Below, one piece after another: positions 1-8,022 of a stretch of DNA of 51,960 nt. Source of the stretch: an uncultured Woeseiaceae bacterium (lineage in GTDB: Bacteria; Pseudomonadota; Gammaproteobacteria; Steroidobacterales; Woeseiaceae); assembly GCA_945788625.1 (NCBI GenBank), contig CALZMQ010000057.1, forward strand, positions 1 through 51,960, in the 5' to 3' direction. The position numbers were made by a program, and so were the translations under genes. Below the pieces are notes generated by a model. The model made no database searches and had not been told where the DNA came from. It saw nothing but the letters and a program-made list of their open reading frames with translations. How positions within the stretch are numbered: the stretch's first letter is position 1; each line of letters begins with the position of its first letter.

Positions 1-1043
1 AGGATTTTCTCGAACTTCGCCTGCATCGCATTCTTGAGCTGCAGGCGCCGCGTGCCCTTGTCCAGCTGCACCTGTTCGTCATTGGGCAGGTTGATGGCGA
101 TGGTCTTCGAGCCCGCGTTGCTGTGTCCGGCGTAGTACACGACGTCGTAGGCATTGAGATCGGAATCCGTGCCCGGCGTTTCCCACTTGTATTCGTCGGC
201 GACCGGGAGGCCTTCCTGGAGATCGGGCAGGAACTCGGCGAAACGACTCAGCCGGTCGCTCCATTCGAGGTCCTTGATCAGGACATAGGATTCATATGCC
301 GTTCTGTAACCGAACAGGCGGTCCTCGTAGGTTTCGATCGGACCGATGACGACGTCGATCTCATTGTCCTTGACGTCCATCCAGTACATGTCGCTGACAC
401 GAAACTCGTCACTGATGAGCGCGGCCGCGCGCAATTTCAGGTAGTTAGCGAAATCCGTGCTTTTCGCGAGCTTTGCGGCCTTGCGCAACAGCGCTGCCGC
501 TTCCCGTAATTCATCGGCATAGGCCACGTGATAGGGAACGAGTTCGAGCTCGCCCGCCGGGTTGCGTCGTATCAGCGAATAGAGACCGATCTTGCCGGGC
601 AGGTATGCTGCGTCGAACTCGTCCTTGCTCATATCTGCAGGATAGAATCCCGCGCCGAGCGGTTTCGGGCCGAAACCGTCGATGAAGGGCTTGTCGTCAT
701 CGAGCCTGTCCCACGGCCCGTAGTTCAGTTCGGCGAAGCGGCGCGCATCGACATTCGCAATGCTGTCGAGCCATTCCTCGTAGCCCTCGCCGTAGCTCTG
801 CTTCCAGAACAAATCATCCATGATCTGCGACGCATCGATCAGGATCTTTATCATCTGACGTTGCTGGTCGTTCAGGTGCCCGAGATCCGCCGTCAACGTG
901 ACGTCAGCATAGATTTCGGGCCTCGGCTTGACGGTCACCAGCGGTTCAATCGTTGCCTCCGGTGGCGCCTCCGTGCCACAGGACGCCAGCAGGGCGGACA
1001 ATAAAAAAACGCCTATTGGGCGCGAAACGGTCTGGAAATTCAC
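1..1043 (-). CDS. M49-type (dipeptidyl-peptidase III-like) zinc peptidase lipoprotein, 3' end missing
   Basis: Partial gene that runs off the left edge; about 347 N-terminal residues are visible. It starts at GTG 1043-1041, with a strong GAGGGGG ribosome site a few bases upstream. The N-terminus is a lipoprotein signal with lipobox LLASC (Cys about residue 22), so the product is probably a membrane-anchored periplasmic protein. The body (YADVTLTADLGHLNDQQRQM, then AGHSNAGSKTIAINLPNDE near the edge) resembles bacterial dipeptidyl-peptidase III/M49-like hydrolases, which cleave dipeptides from peptide N-termini using zinc. The family's zinc motif would lie beyond the edge, so catalytic competence cannot be judged. 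It is separated by about 70 bp from the end of murI, which lies upstream of it on the same strand. Confidence 0.75.
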   Translation of the reverse strand, partial: MNFQTVSRPIGVFLLSALLASCGTEAPPEATIEPLVTVKPRPEIYADVTLTADLGHLNDQQRQMIKILIDASQIMDDLFWKQSYGEGYEEWLDSIANVDARRFAELNYGPWDRLDDDKPFIDGFGPKPLGAGFYPADMSKDEFDAAYLPGKIGLYSLIRRNPAGELELVPYHVAYADELREAAALLRKAAKLAKSTDFANYLKLRAAALISDEFRVSDMYWMDVKDNEIDVVIGPIETYEDRLFGYRTAYESYVLIKDLEWSDRLSRFAEFLPDLQEGLPVADEYKWETPGTDSDLNAYDVVYYAGHSNAGSKTIAINLPNDEQVQLDKGTRRLQLKNAMQAKFEKI

Positions 1044-1114
1044 AAATCCCCCTCGAGGTGTTTCGATATCACCAGTATCGCACAGGCGGCACGCAGTGGC
1101 TGCCCGGCGCCAGC

Positions 1115-1942
1115 CTAAAGATCGACCAATTCGACGTCGTCCGGCGCCAGCGCCTCACCCAGGAAGTGCCCGCCCACGCGCGCAAAGCGCGTTGCGCCGT
1201 CCGTAGCCAGGAATCGCAGGGATCCGGCCGTATCGCTGCGGTGGCAAGCTCCGTCAGCTTCCAGGGTCTCACGCACGAAGGCCGCGGTGGTGCTGGCTGA
1301 ATCCACCAGCGTGACCTCGTCAACTGCTACCGCGCGTATCGCGTCTTTCAACAGCGGAAAGTGGGTACAACCCAGGATTATGCTGTCCGGGGTGAACCCG
1401 TCGTCACTGGCTTCTTCGAGGTAGCGGCGAATGATCCGCTCGGCGATGTCGCCGTCGGTCCAGCCTTCTTCGGCCAAAGAAACCAGCATCTCACAGGCCT
1501 GTTCACGCACGATCGCGCCAGGGTCGCGCGACAGGATGGCCTCGTGGTAGGCGCGCAGCCGAACGGTGGCCTCGGTCGCGAGGACAAGGTGCGAACCGCC
1601 GGCGCGTGCCTTGACCGCGGCAGTAGCACCGGGGTCGACCACGCCGATGACCGGCAGTGGACTCATTTGCTGCTGCAAGGCATCGAGCGCGACGGCCGAT
1701 GCCGTATTGCAGGCAACGACCAGCAACTTGATACCTTGTTCCTGCAGCTTCGCCGTCGCCTGGGTGGCATACCGCTCGATCGAGATCGGGCTCTTCGTGC
1801 CGTATGGAAGGCGCGCGGTGTCGCCGAGGTAAACGAGGTCTTCTTTCGGTAACTCGGTGCGGATGGCTTTGAGAACGGTCAGGCCGCCAACGCCTGAGTC
1901 GAAGATCCCGATCGGAAGATCGGTATTGTTGGTCTTGCTCAT
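1115..1942 (-). CDS. murI: Glutamate racemase
   Basis: Converts L-glutamate to D-glutamate for peptidoglycan precursors in the cytoplasm. The 275-residue product has the family hallmarks: IGIFDSGVGGLTVL at the N-terminus, the first catalytic cysteine in VVACNTAS (about residue 78) and the second in ILGCTHFP (about residue 189). The length is normal for MurI. I chose the ATG at 1942 because homology starts at once from there. In-frame ATGs at 1969 and 1996 would add residues with no family similarity, and none of the three has a convincing ribosome site. It is transcribed away from the SRPBCC gene starting at 2018, so the 75-bp gap should hold divergent promoters. Confidence 0.95.
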   Translation of the reverse strand: MSKTNNTDLPIGIFDSGVGGLTVLKAIRTELPKEDLVYLGDTARLPYGTKSPISIERYATQATAKLQEQGIKLLVVACNTASAVALDALQQQMSPLPVIGVVDPGATAAVKARAGGSHLVLATEATVRLRAYHEAILSRDPGAIVREQACEMLVSLAEEGWTDGDIAERIIRRYLEEASDDGFTPDSIILGCTHFPLLKDAIRAVAVDEVTLVDSASTTAAFVRETLEADGACHRSDTAGSLRFLATDGATRFARVGGHFLGEALAPDDVELVDL

Positions 1943-2017
1943 AGGCGCATTGTGCCGAAGGATGGTCATATGTGGAATAATTCCGCCCGGATCCATTGAT
2001 CGACGGAATAATCAAAC

Positions 2018-3031
2018 GTGCAAAAACTGCTTTACGGCGTCGGAACCCTCATCGTGTTGCTCATCGCGATCGGCTTCGCGCTGCCCCGCTACAATCGTGT
2101 CGAGGTATCGACCGAGATCGACGCACATCCCGCGACCGTGTTTGCGTTGCTGAACGACTTTCGCCGATTGACGCTCTGGTCGCCACTCACCGACGCGGAC
2201 CCGAACGTGCGAATACTGTATTCCGGCAGCAGCAAAGGTGTCGGCGCAACGATGACCTGGGACGGCGCCGTTGTCGGCAGCGGCACGCAGACCATTGTCG
2301 AGAGCCGGCCCTATGAGCACGTCGGTATCGTCATGAGCCCCGGCGAGCCCGGCGAAGCGAAATCCTGGTTCGACCTGGCGCCCGGCACGGGCACGACGAT
2401 GGTCACCTGGAGTTTCGAGGCCGACTACGGCATGAACATCGTGGGTCGCTATTTCGCCTCGATGCTCGGCGGCGTGGTTGCCCGCGATTATGAAAACGGC
2501 CTGGCAAACCTGCGCGAACTTGCAGAAAGCTTGCCAGCAGCCGATTTCAGCGACCTTCAGATAGAGCACATCGTGATCGAAGCGACGGAGATCGCATACT
2601 TGCCGACACGATCGCGGCCGCAGTCGGCCGCTATGTCAGAGGCCATGGGTGAGGCGTATTTTCAGGTCCTGAATTTCATCGACGAACACGATCTGGAGGA
2701 CGCCGGCGCACCGATGTCCATTATGCATACGTTCAGCGGCGCAGAACTCGAATTCGATGCCGCCATTCCGGTCAGGGGTGTTACGGAGGCCACACCGCGC
2801 GACGGGGCGTCCGTCAAGCTGGGCCACACCTACGCCGGCCCCGTAATCCGGGTGGAGCATATTGGCTCGTATCGGGCACTGGGGGAAACGCATCGCAAGA
2901 TCTCAGCATACCTGGCGGCGCACGGCATCGAGCGCAATGGTGCCACCTGGGAGTCGTACGTGAGCGATCCGGGCGACGTACCCGAAGAGGAACTGCTGAC
3001 TTACGTTTTTTACCCGATCAAACAGACTTGA
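2018..3031 (+). CDS. SRPBCC-fold protein fused to a GyrI-like effector-binding domain
   Basis: The 337-residue product starts at GTG 2018. Residues about 5-22 form one hydrophobic segment, a membrane anchor or uncleaved signal. Residues about 28-170 look like a polyketide-cyclase/SRPBCC lipid-binding fold (opening with VEVSTEIDAHPATVFALL). The last 150 residues resemble the GyrI-like/AraC-effector domain and end in the typical YVFYPIK. Such fusions are common in proteobacteria and are thought to bind small hydrophobic ligands; the ligand is unknown. The 3' end overlaps the convergent gene at 3018-3389 by 14 bp. Domain assignment is by pattern recognition; no function is proposed. Confidence 0.8.
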   Translation: MQKLLYGVGTLIVLLIAIGFALPRYNRVEVSTEIDAHPATVFALLNDFRRLTLWSPLTDADPNVRILYSGSSKGVGATMTWDGAVVGSGTQTIVESRPYEHVGIVMSPGEPGEAKSWFDLAPGTGTTMVTWSFEADYGMNIVGRYFASMLGGVVARDYENGLANLRELAESLPAADFSDLQIEHIVIEATEIAYLPTRSRPQSAAMSEAMGEAYFQVLNFIDEHDLEDAGAPMSIMHTFSGAELEFDAAIPVRGVTEATPRDGASVKLGHTYAGPVIRVEHIGSYRALGETHRKISAYLAAHGIERNGATWESYVSDPGDVPEEELLTYVFYPIKQT

Positions 3032-3389
3032 TCAGGAACGGCGGTACCCGGACCGTATCTTCCTCGGTCAACGGCAGGCTGACACTGGGTTCGTCGCGCG
3101 ACTGCAGTACCTCGCCGAACAGGGCGACGATCTCGGACGCGCACTCGCTGGCCTCGGTGAGCGACATTTTTCGCACGGAAGCGCATACCGGGCTTTCGCC
3201 ATTGTGCGGAGAAACGCGGTGCATGAGGCGCCGCAGGTCGGCGAACGATTGCTTGATCGCAATGGGCAGTTCGTCTTCGTCGATCTCGGCGAGATAGTCT
3301 TCGTAGGCGGTGATAAGTCGTTGTTTTATATGGCCATGCCCGGCGAGCACGTTCAATGCCGCGTAAAAGCGATCAGCGTGGTTTGTCAT
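3018..3389 (-). CDS. Conserved-looking small protein of unknown function
   Basis: A 123-residue, mainly helical soluble protein with no signal peptide or membrane segment. I prefer ATG 3389 because GGAG lies six bases upstream; a GTG two codons earlier overlaps that site. The composition is acidic, with one or two isolated cysteines and no recognisable motif. I do not recognise the family. It overlaps the convergent SRPBCC gene by 14 bp at its 3' end and is followed upstream by a 230-bp gap, then the end of ileS on the same strand. Codon use matches the neighbours, which supports it being real. Confidence 0.6.
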   Translation of the reverse strand: MTNHADRFYAALNVLAGHGHIKQRLITAYEDYLAEIDEDELPIAIKQSFADLRRLMHRVSPHNGESPVCASVRKMSLTEASECASEIVALFGEVLQSRDEPSVSLPLTEEDTVRVPPFLIKSV

Positions 3390-3395
3390 TGCCAC

Positions 3396-3619
3396 TCCAG
3401 CGTTACGTTTTTTTTGTTGCCGCCAACCTCCCGGCGGCTTGTGTACGCTACTTACGATTTGAAGTCGACTACCTCCTGTAGTCCGCGGCCCCCTGCAGAG
3501 CCCGACAAGTCCTTCTGTACTCCTGATGTATCAGAACCTTGCGCAGCTTTTTTATAGCAGAATTTGCGAAGCGCGCGCAAGTGCGGTTTTCCACACGTTC
3601 AATTTGGACCAAATCCAGA
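3396..3619. other. Intergenic gap after ileS, no gene seen
   Basis: About 220 bp between the end of ileS and the small gene at 3018-3389, both on the minus strand. It has T-rich stretches (around 3408 and 3549) but no convincing hairpin followed by a T-run and no open frame with a ribosome site. It probably carries the promoter of the small gene. Confidence 0.4.
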
Positions 3620-6600
3620 TTACCGGGTGATTTCGATCGTCCAGTACTCCTCGCCAAGCTCTCGCTGCGCCGAATACAGCGGCTGCGCCTGGCCGATTTC
3701 CCAACTTGTCGCCAGAGTCTCATTCATCACGTAGTCCCGATGCTCCTCGAGCGCAGCAGCCACTGCGTCGGACCCGGAAACGCCCAGCGTAATGCGATCC
3801 GAGACCTCGAGGCCGGCCTGCTTGCGCGCATCCTGCACCGACCGAACGAGCTCGCGGGCCAGTCCCTCCCTCAACAGCTCATCGGTCAGCGTCGTGTCGA
3901 GTGCCGTCAGGAACCCGGCGTCGGCTTCGCAGGAATAACCTTCGGCCGAATGCGTCTCGATGAGGATATCGTCGCCGTCGAGCGCTATCGTGCGCCCTCC
4001 TGCCTCGATCTCGAACGCCTCGCCGCGCGCCGCCGCGCCAGCGATCGCCGCGCCATCCACCTCGCCGAGTACTTTGCGGATTTCAGGCACCAGCTTGCCG
4101 TACTGCTTGCCGAGTTTCGGCAGGTTCGGCTTGATGTTGTAGCTGACCAGGCCGGCGTCCCTGGCAATGAACTCTATCGCCTTGACGTTTAGCTCCTCGA
4201 GAATCTGCTCCTGGTGACTCTCGAGCGCCCTTGCCGCGGCGTCATTGGGCGCGCGCACCAACAGCCTGGAAAGCGGCTGGCGTGTGCGTACACCCGAGTG
4301 GCCTCTTGCAGCGCGCGCAAGCCCGACGACTTTCTGCACGACGTCGATGTCGAACAGCAGCGCATCGTTTTGCCAGGCCGAATCCGCCTCGGGCCAGTTG
4401 CCCATATGCACGGACAGCGGCGCGCTCGCGTCGACGCTGCGAACGAGGTTCTGGTACACATGCTCGGCGAGAAACGGCACGAACGGCGCCATGAGCTCGT
4501 GCGCGCCCTTGAGGCATTCGTAGAGGGTCAGGTAGGCCGCCTGCGTGTCTTCAGGGTCGGATGATTTCCAGAATCGCCGCCTGTTGCGGCGCACGTACCA
4601 GTTACTCAGCTGGTCGACAAACGATTCAATCGCCTCGCCGGCGGTCCTGGCGTCGTAGTTGTCCAGTGATTCGGTGACGCTCGTGATCGTGTTGTGCAAT
4701 AACGCGAGCGCCCAGCGATCTATCTCGGGACGCGCCTGTACCGGAATGTCACGACTCAGGTCGACATCATCGAGTCGTGCATAAAGCACGAAGAACCCAT
4801 AAGTGTTCCAGAAGGTGTTGATAAACGAGCTGGCCACGTCGGCGACGATCTCGACCGAGATGCGCTTCGGCGCGTCGGGTGACAGGCGCGCGAGGAAATA
4901 CCAGCGCAGCGCATCGGCGCCAATCGTATCGAATACGTCGTAGGGATCGATGATGTTACCGATCGACTTCGACATCTTCTTGCCGTCCTTGTCGACGATA
5001 TGGTTCAGGCAGATGCAGTTCTTGTAAGCCACACTGTCGGAAACGAGTGTCGCTATCGCGTGCAGCGTGTAGAACCAGCCGCGAGTCTGGTCGATCGCCT
5101 CGCAGATGTAGTCGGCCGGGAAATGCTTTTCGAAGGTGTCCTCGTTATTGAACGGGTAGTGCCACTGCGCGTAGGACATCGCGCCCGAGTCGAACCAGCA
5201 ATCGATGACCTCGGGTACGCGCTGCCAGGTCTTGCCGTCCTTCTCGAAGGTGATCTCGTCGACCGCGGGACGATGCAGGTCGAGCTCGGCCAAATCACGC
5301 CCCGTCAGGTCCTCGAGCTCCGCGATCGAACCGACGCAATGAAAGCCGCCCTCACCGTCGGTCCAGACCGGCAGGGGTGTGCCCCAGAAGCGTTCGCGTG
5401 ACAATGCCCAGTCGACGTTGTTCTCCAGCCAGTTGCCAAAGCGGCCATCCCTGATGTGCTCCGGCACCCAGTTGATTGTCTGGTTCAGTTCCGCCATGCG
5501 CTCGCGAAACTTCGACGTGCGGATGTACCAGGCGTTCTTCGCGTAATAGAGAATCGGGTCGCCCGTGCGCCAGCCAAACGGGTAGTTGTGCCGGTAACGC
5601 TCAGATCGAAACATCAAGCCGCGGTCTTTCAGAATCCGGATGAGCGGTTTGTCGGCATCCTTGAAAAACAACCCCGCCACCGGTTCCACCGCCTCGACGA
5701 AGTGCCCGTCGAGCCCGACGGCGTGCACCACCGGCAGGTCGCTGGCCTGTCCCAGTGCAAGGTCGTCCACGCCGTAAGCCGGCGCGGTATGCACGATGCC
5801 GGTGCCGTCTTCGGTGCTGACGAAGTCGGCGGCGAGCACTTTGAACGCGTTGGGCGAGTCGACTTCGATGTAGTCGAAAAGCTGCTCGTATCGGGTGCCG
5901 ACCAGCGCGGAGCCTTTGACCGTCTTCGTAACGCTGTGCTCGGTGTCGCGGAACACTGCTTCACGCAGCGCTTCGGCGACGATGAGAGTCTGCCCGTCCG
6001 ATTCGCAATAGCTGTAGTCGATTTCCTCGCCGACGGCGAGCGCGAGATTGGACGGTAATGTCCACGGCGTCGTTGTCCAGACGAGAAAGTAGGTGTCGTC
6101 CCGGCCAATGACCTTGAAGCGCACCGTGATAGACGGATCCTCGACTTCCTTGTAGCCCTGCGCGAGTTCGTGCGACGACAGCGTCGCGCCGATGCGGGGG
6201 TCGTAGGGAACGACCTTGTAGCCCCGGTAGATCAGGTCCTTGTCCCAGATTTTCTGCAACAGGTTCCAGACCGATTCGATGTAGCTATTGTTGAGCGTGT
6301 AATAGGCTTCGTCGAGGTTCACCCAGAAACCCATGCGCTCCGTCATCTTCTCCCAGTCACCGATGTAGCGCATGACCGACTCGCGGCAACGCCGGGTGAA
6401 TTCGGCGATGCCGACTTTCTCCTCGATCTCCTGCTTATCGAAGATACCGAGCTCTTTTTCGATTTCGTGTTCGACAGGCAGACCGTGCGTGTCCCATCCG
6501 GCTTTGCGTGGCACATGGTAGCCGCGCATCGTCTTGTAGCGAGGGAATATGTCCTTGAAACTCCGCGCGAGCACGTGGTGAATGCCGGGTTTGCCGTTCG

Positions 6601-6766
6601 CGGTGGGCGGGCCCTCGTTGAACGTGAACAGCGGGCCGTCTTCAGTGGTTTCGAGCGTCTTTGCAAACACGTCGTGCTCGCGCCAGAACTCCAGCACCTC
6701 CTGCTCGAGGTTCGGTCCGTTGTAACGTCCCTGAATTTCCCTGAACGTGGCTTTGTCAGCTGCCAA
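3620..6766 (-). CDS. ileS: Isoleucyl-tRNA synthetase, type 2 (IleRS2), with altered GIHH signature
   Basis: Charges tRNA-Ile with isoleucine. The product is about 1048 residues. The N-terminal class I domain reads PPTANGKPGIHHVLAR, so where HxGH normally stands there is GIHH (residues about 61-64; bases 6575-6586). KMSKS is intact (about residue 597; bases 4964-4978). The body resembles the Thermus/eukaryote-like type 2 enzymes (FKDIFPRYKTMRGYHVPRK, GWDTHGLPVE) rather than the E. coli type, and no C-terminal zinc knuckle is visible. I chose TTG 6766 because GAGGG lies eight bases upstream; a TTG at 6781 has no such site. A T-box leader precedes it. The gene is not next to ribF or lspA, the usual gammaproteobacterial neighbours of ileS, so it may be a second or acquired copy. 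Confidence 0.95.
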   Translation of the reverse strand: MAADKATFREIQGRYNGPNLEQEVLEFWREHDVFAKTLETTEDGPLFTFNEGPPTANGKPGIHHVLARSFKDIFPRYKTMRGYHVPRKAGWDTHGLPVEHEIEKELGIFDKQEIEEKVGIAEFTRRCRESVMRYIGDWEKMTERMGFWVNLDEAYYTLNNSYIESVWNLLQKIWDKDLIYRGYKVVPYDPRIGATLSSHELAQGYKEVEDPSITVRFKVIGRDDTYFLVWTTTPWTLPSNLALAVGEEIDYSYCESDGQTLIVAEALREAVFRDTEHSVTKTVKGSALVGTRYEQLFDYIEVDSPNAFKVLAADFVSTEDGTGIVHTAPAYGVDDLALGQASDLPVVHAVGLDGHFVEAVEPVAGLFFKDADKPLIRILKDRGLMFRSERYRHNYPFGWRTGDPILYYAKNAWYIRTSKFRERMAELNQTINWVPEHIRDGRFGNWLENNVDWALSRERFWGTPLPVWTDGEGGFHCVGSIAELEDLTGRDLAELDLHRPAVDEITFEKDGKTWQRVPEVIDCWFDSGAMSYAQWHYPFNNEDTFEKHFPADYICEAIDQTRGWFYTLHAIATLVSDSVAYKNCICLNHIVDKDGKKMSKSIGNIIDPYDVFDTIGADALRWYFLARLSPDAPKRISVEIVADVASSFINTFWNTYGFFVLYARLDDVDLSRDIPVQARPEIDRWALALLHNTITSVTESLDNYDARTAGEAIESFVDQLSNWYVRRNRRRFWKSSDPEDTQAAYLTLYECLKGAHELMAPFVPFLAEHVYQNLVRSVDASAPLSVHMGNWPEADSAWQNDALLFDIDVVQKVVGLARAARGHSGVRTRQPLSRLLVRAPNDAAARALESHQEQILEELNVKAIEFIARDAGLVSYNIKPNLPKLGKQYGKLVPEIRKVLGEVDGAAIAGAAARGEAFEIEAGGRTIALDGDDILIETHSAEGYSCEADAGFLTALDTTLTDELLREGLARELVRSVQDARKQAGLEVSDRITLGVSGSDAVAAALEEHRDYVMNETLATSWEIGQAQPLYSAQRELGEEYWTIEITR

Positions 6767-6785
6767 AACTCTTTCCCTCAAATAT

Positions 6786-6819
6786 AAAAAGCCCCGGGCG
6801 CATCCTGTGCGCCCGGGGC
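6786..6819 (-). terminator. Leader terminator of the ileS T-box
   Basis: An 11-bp perfect GC stem (6819-6809 with 6801-6791), a 7-base loop and then TTTTT at 6790-6786, read on the minus strand 20 bp before the ileS start. Its 5' arm is also the 3' arm of the T-box antiterminator (6821-6813), so the two structures exclude each other. It should stop transcription when tRNA-Ile is charged. Confidence 0.92.
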
Positions 6820-7034
6820 GATCTGTGTTCGTCGCGGTACCACCCGGCTTCGCGGTTGCCCCACCAGGAGGGCGCCCACCTCATGGACCGTTCTCGATTT
6901 GACGATAGGGTCCGTCGCTCGTCTCGTGAGCCAATCGGCCAGGCCTACTCAGGATATACGTACTCACGTAGCCTTTTCGGATGGCGACTCCGGGGTGATA
7001 TTCGGCAGGCTCGAAGCCGGAGCTCTCACCATCC
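6786..7034 (-). promoter_or_regulatory. T-box riboswitch, isoleucine-specific, with short Stem I
   Basis: A leader RNA that senses uncharged tRNA-Ile. Stem I is closed by GGATGG (7034-7029) and CCATCC (6984-6979), with an inner CTCCGG/CCGGAG helix. The 3' side of the specifier loop reads GAATATCACC, giving specifier AUC (6999-6997) followed by A, as expected for isoleucine. The conserved T-box GGGTGGTACCGCG is at 6845-6833. The antiterminator can be drawn completely: CCGGG (6847-6843), bulge UGGUACC (6842-6836), GCGA (6835-6832), loop, UCGC (6821-6818), CCCGG (6817-6813). Bulge UGGU matches the ACCA end of tRNA-Ile. Stem I spans only about 56 nt, like the ultrashort actinobacterial ileS class. 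The terminator and ileS follow directly. Confidence 0.93.
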
Positions 7035-7092
7035 TCCGGTCGCTGTGCCTCAAGTGGGCTGCCTGTTTGTCCCCTTCAGCGTCTTGCGGTGG

Positions 7093-7121
7093 AAAGTACG
7101 GTGCGGGACGGAAAAACACAA
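7093..7121 (-). promoter_or_regulatory. Candidate promoter for the T-box/ileS transcript
   Basis: On the minus strand TTGTGT (7121-7116) and TACTTT (7098-7093) are 17 bp apart, about 60 bp before Stem I. The match to consensus is weak, and it is offered only because a promoter must lie in this gap. Confidence 0.3.
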
Positions 7122-7179
7122 GGAAAACTGGCGAAAAATACGGTTTATCATGGACGAGGACACGGAAAAGGGAACACGC

Positions 7180-7956
7180 ATGGCAACTCGAAGGGCACTG
7201 ATCACCGGAGCATCGGCCGGACTGGGGCGGGAATTCGCCCGCCAGCTCGCCGCAAGCGGCGTAGACCTCGTCGTTGTGGCCCGCCGCACGGACGCCTTGA
7301 ATGCACTGGCCGACGAACTGATTATTGCGCATGGAATCGACGTAGTCGTCCTGCCGGCGGACCTGTCGGACGCGGCCGCACCGGCTGCGCTCTATGGAGA
7401 GATACGCTCACGTGGCCTTCGTGTCGACTATCTCATCAACAATGCGGGCGCCAGCGGACCAGACCTTATCGAGCACGGGGACTGGGAGGCCTGTCGCAGC
7501 TACGTCGAACTCATGATGACCTCGGTTGCCGCGATGTGTCATTTTTTCCTGCCGGCTATGCAGGAGCGCGGTTTCGGGCGCGTGCTCAACGTTGCATCCG
7601 TTGCGGGTCTGATGACGGTGTCGGGCGATTACAGCTATGGGCCGACCAAGGCCTACGTCGTTGCACTGTCGAAAGCATTGTCGACCTCGTTCCGAAATGA
7701 CGGCGTGCATGTGCTGGCTTTGTGCCCGGGCTTCACGCACACCGACTTCCATGTTTCCGAGAAGCTGACGCGCATGAAAAAAGCAACGCCGAAGTTCATC
7801 TGGTACGACGCCGACGTCGTCGTGCGCGAGGGCCTGGCCGCACTGGAGAAAGGCCGCGACGTTTTGATATCGGGCCGGCTGTATCGCTTCCTCGTTCCAC
7901 TGCTTCGCTCACGGCTGAGCCGAAAACTGATATCGGCACTGGGTGTCAAGTTATGA
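7180..7956 (+). CDS. Short-chain dehydrogenase/reductase (classical SDR)
   Basis: A 258-residue NAD(P)-dependent oxidoreductase. It shows the cofactor motif TGASAGLG near the N-terminus, NNAG about residue 87, the catalytic Ser in VASVAG and the catalytic YGPTK pair, then a PG-containing cofactor loop (LCPGFTHTDF). The C-terminus (GRLYRFLVPLLRSRLSRKL) is basic and hydrophobic, as in the DltE/KduD-like SDRs that act on lipids. I chose ATG 7180, with GGGA six bases upstream; upstream in-frame ATGs lie in or near the divergent T-box leader and lack ribosome sites. The substrate cannot be deduced. A YhhN-like gene follows 66 bp downstream. Confidence 0.88.
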   Translation: MATRRALITGASAGLGREFARQLAASGVDLVVVARRTDALNALADELIIAHGIDVVVLPADLSDAAAPAALYGEIRSRGLRVDYLINNAGASGPDLIEHGDWEACRSYVELMMTSVAAMCHFFLPAMQERGFGRVLNVASVAGLMTVSGDYSYGPTKAYVVALSKALSTSFRNDGVHVLALCPGFTHTDFHVSEKLTRMKKATPKFIWYDADVVVREGLAALEKGRDVLISGRLYRFLVPLLRSRLSRKLISALGVKL

Positions 7957-8022
7957 TGTTTGCAACGACAACGACCGCACCGTACGCTGCCATCAAGATA
8001 GCTAAGACCTCAGGCGGCATGG

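Noticed and set aside
1064..1080. CGATA...TATCG inverted repeat upstream of the M49 gene
   Set aside because: Five-base arms are too short to be meaningful alone.
6856..7179. N-terminal extension of the SDR gene back to 6856
   Set aside because: It lies on the opposite strand of the T-box leader, has no SDR similarity, and ATG 7180 has the ribosome site.
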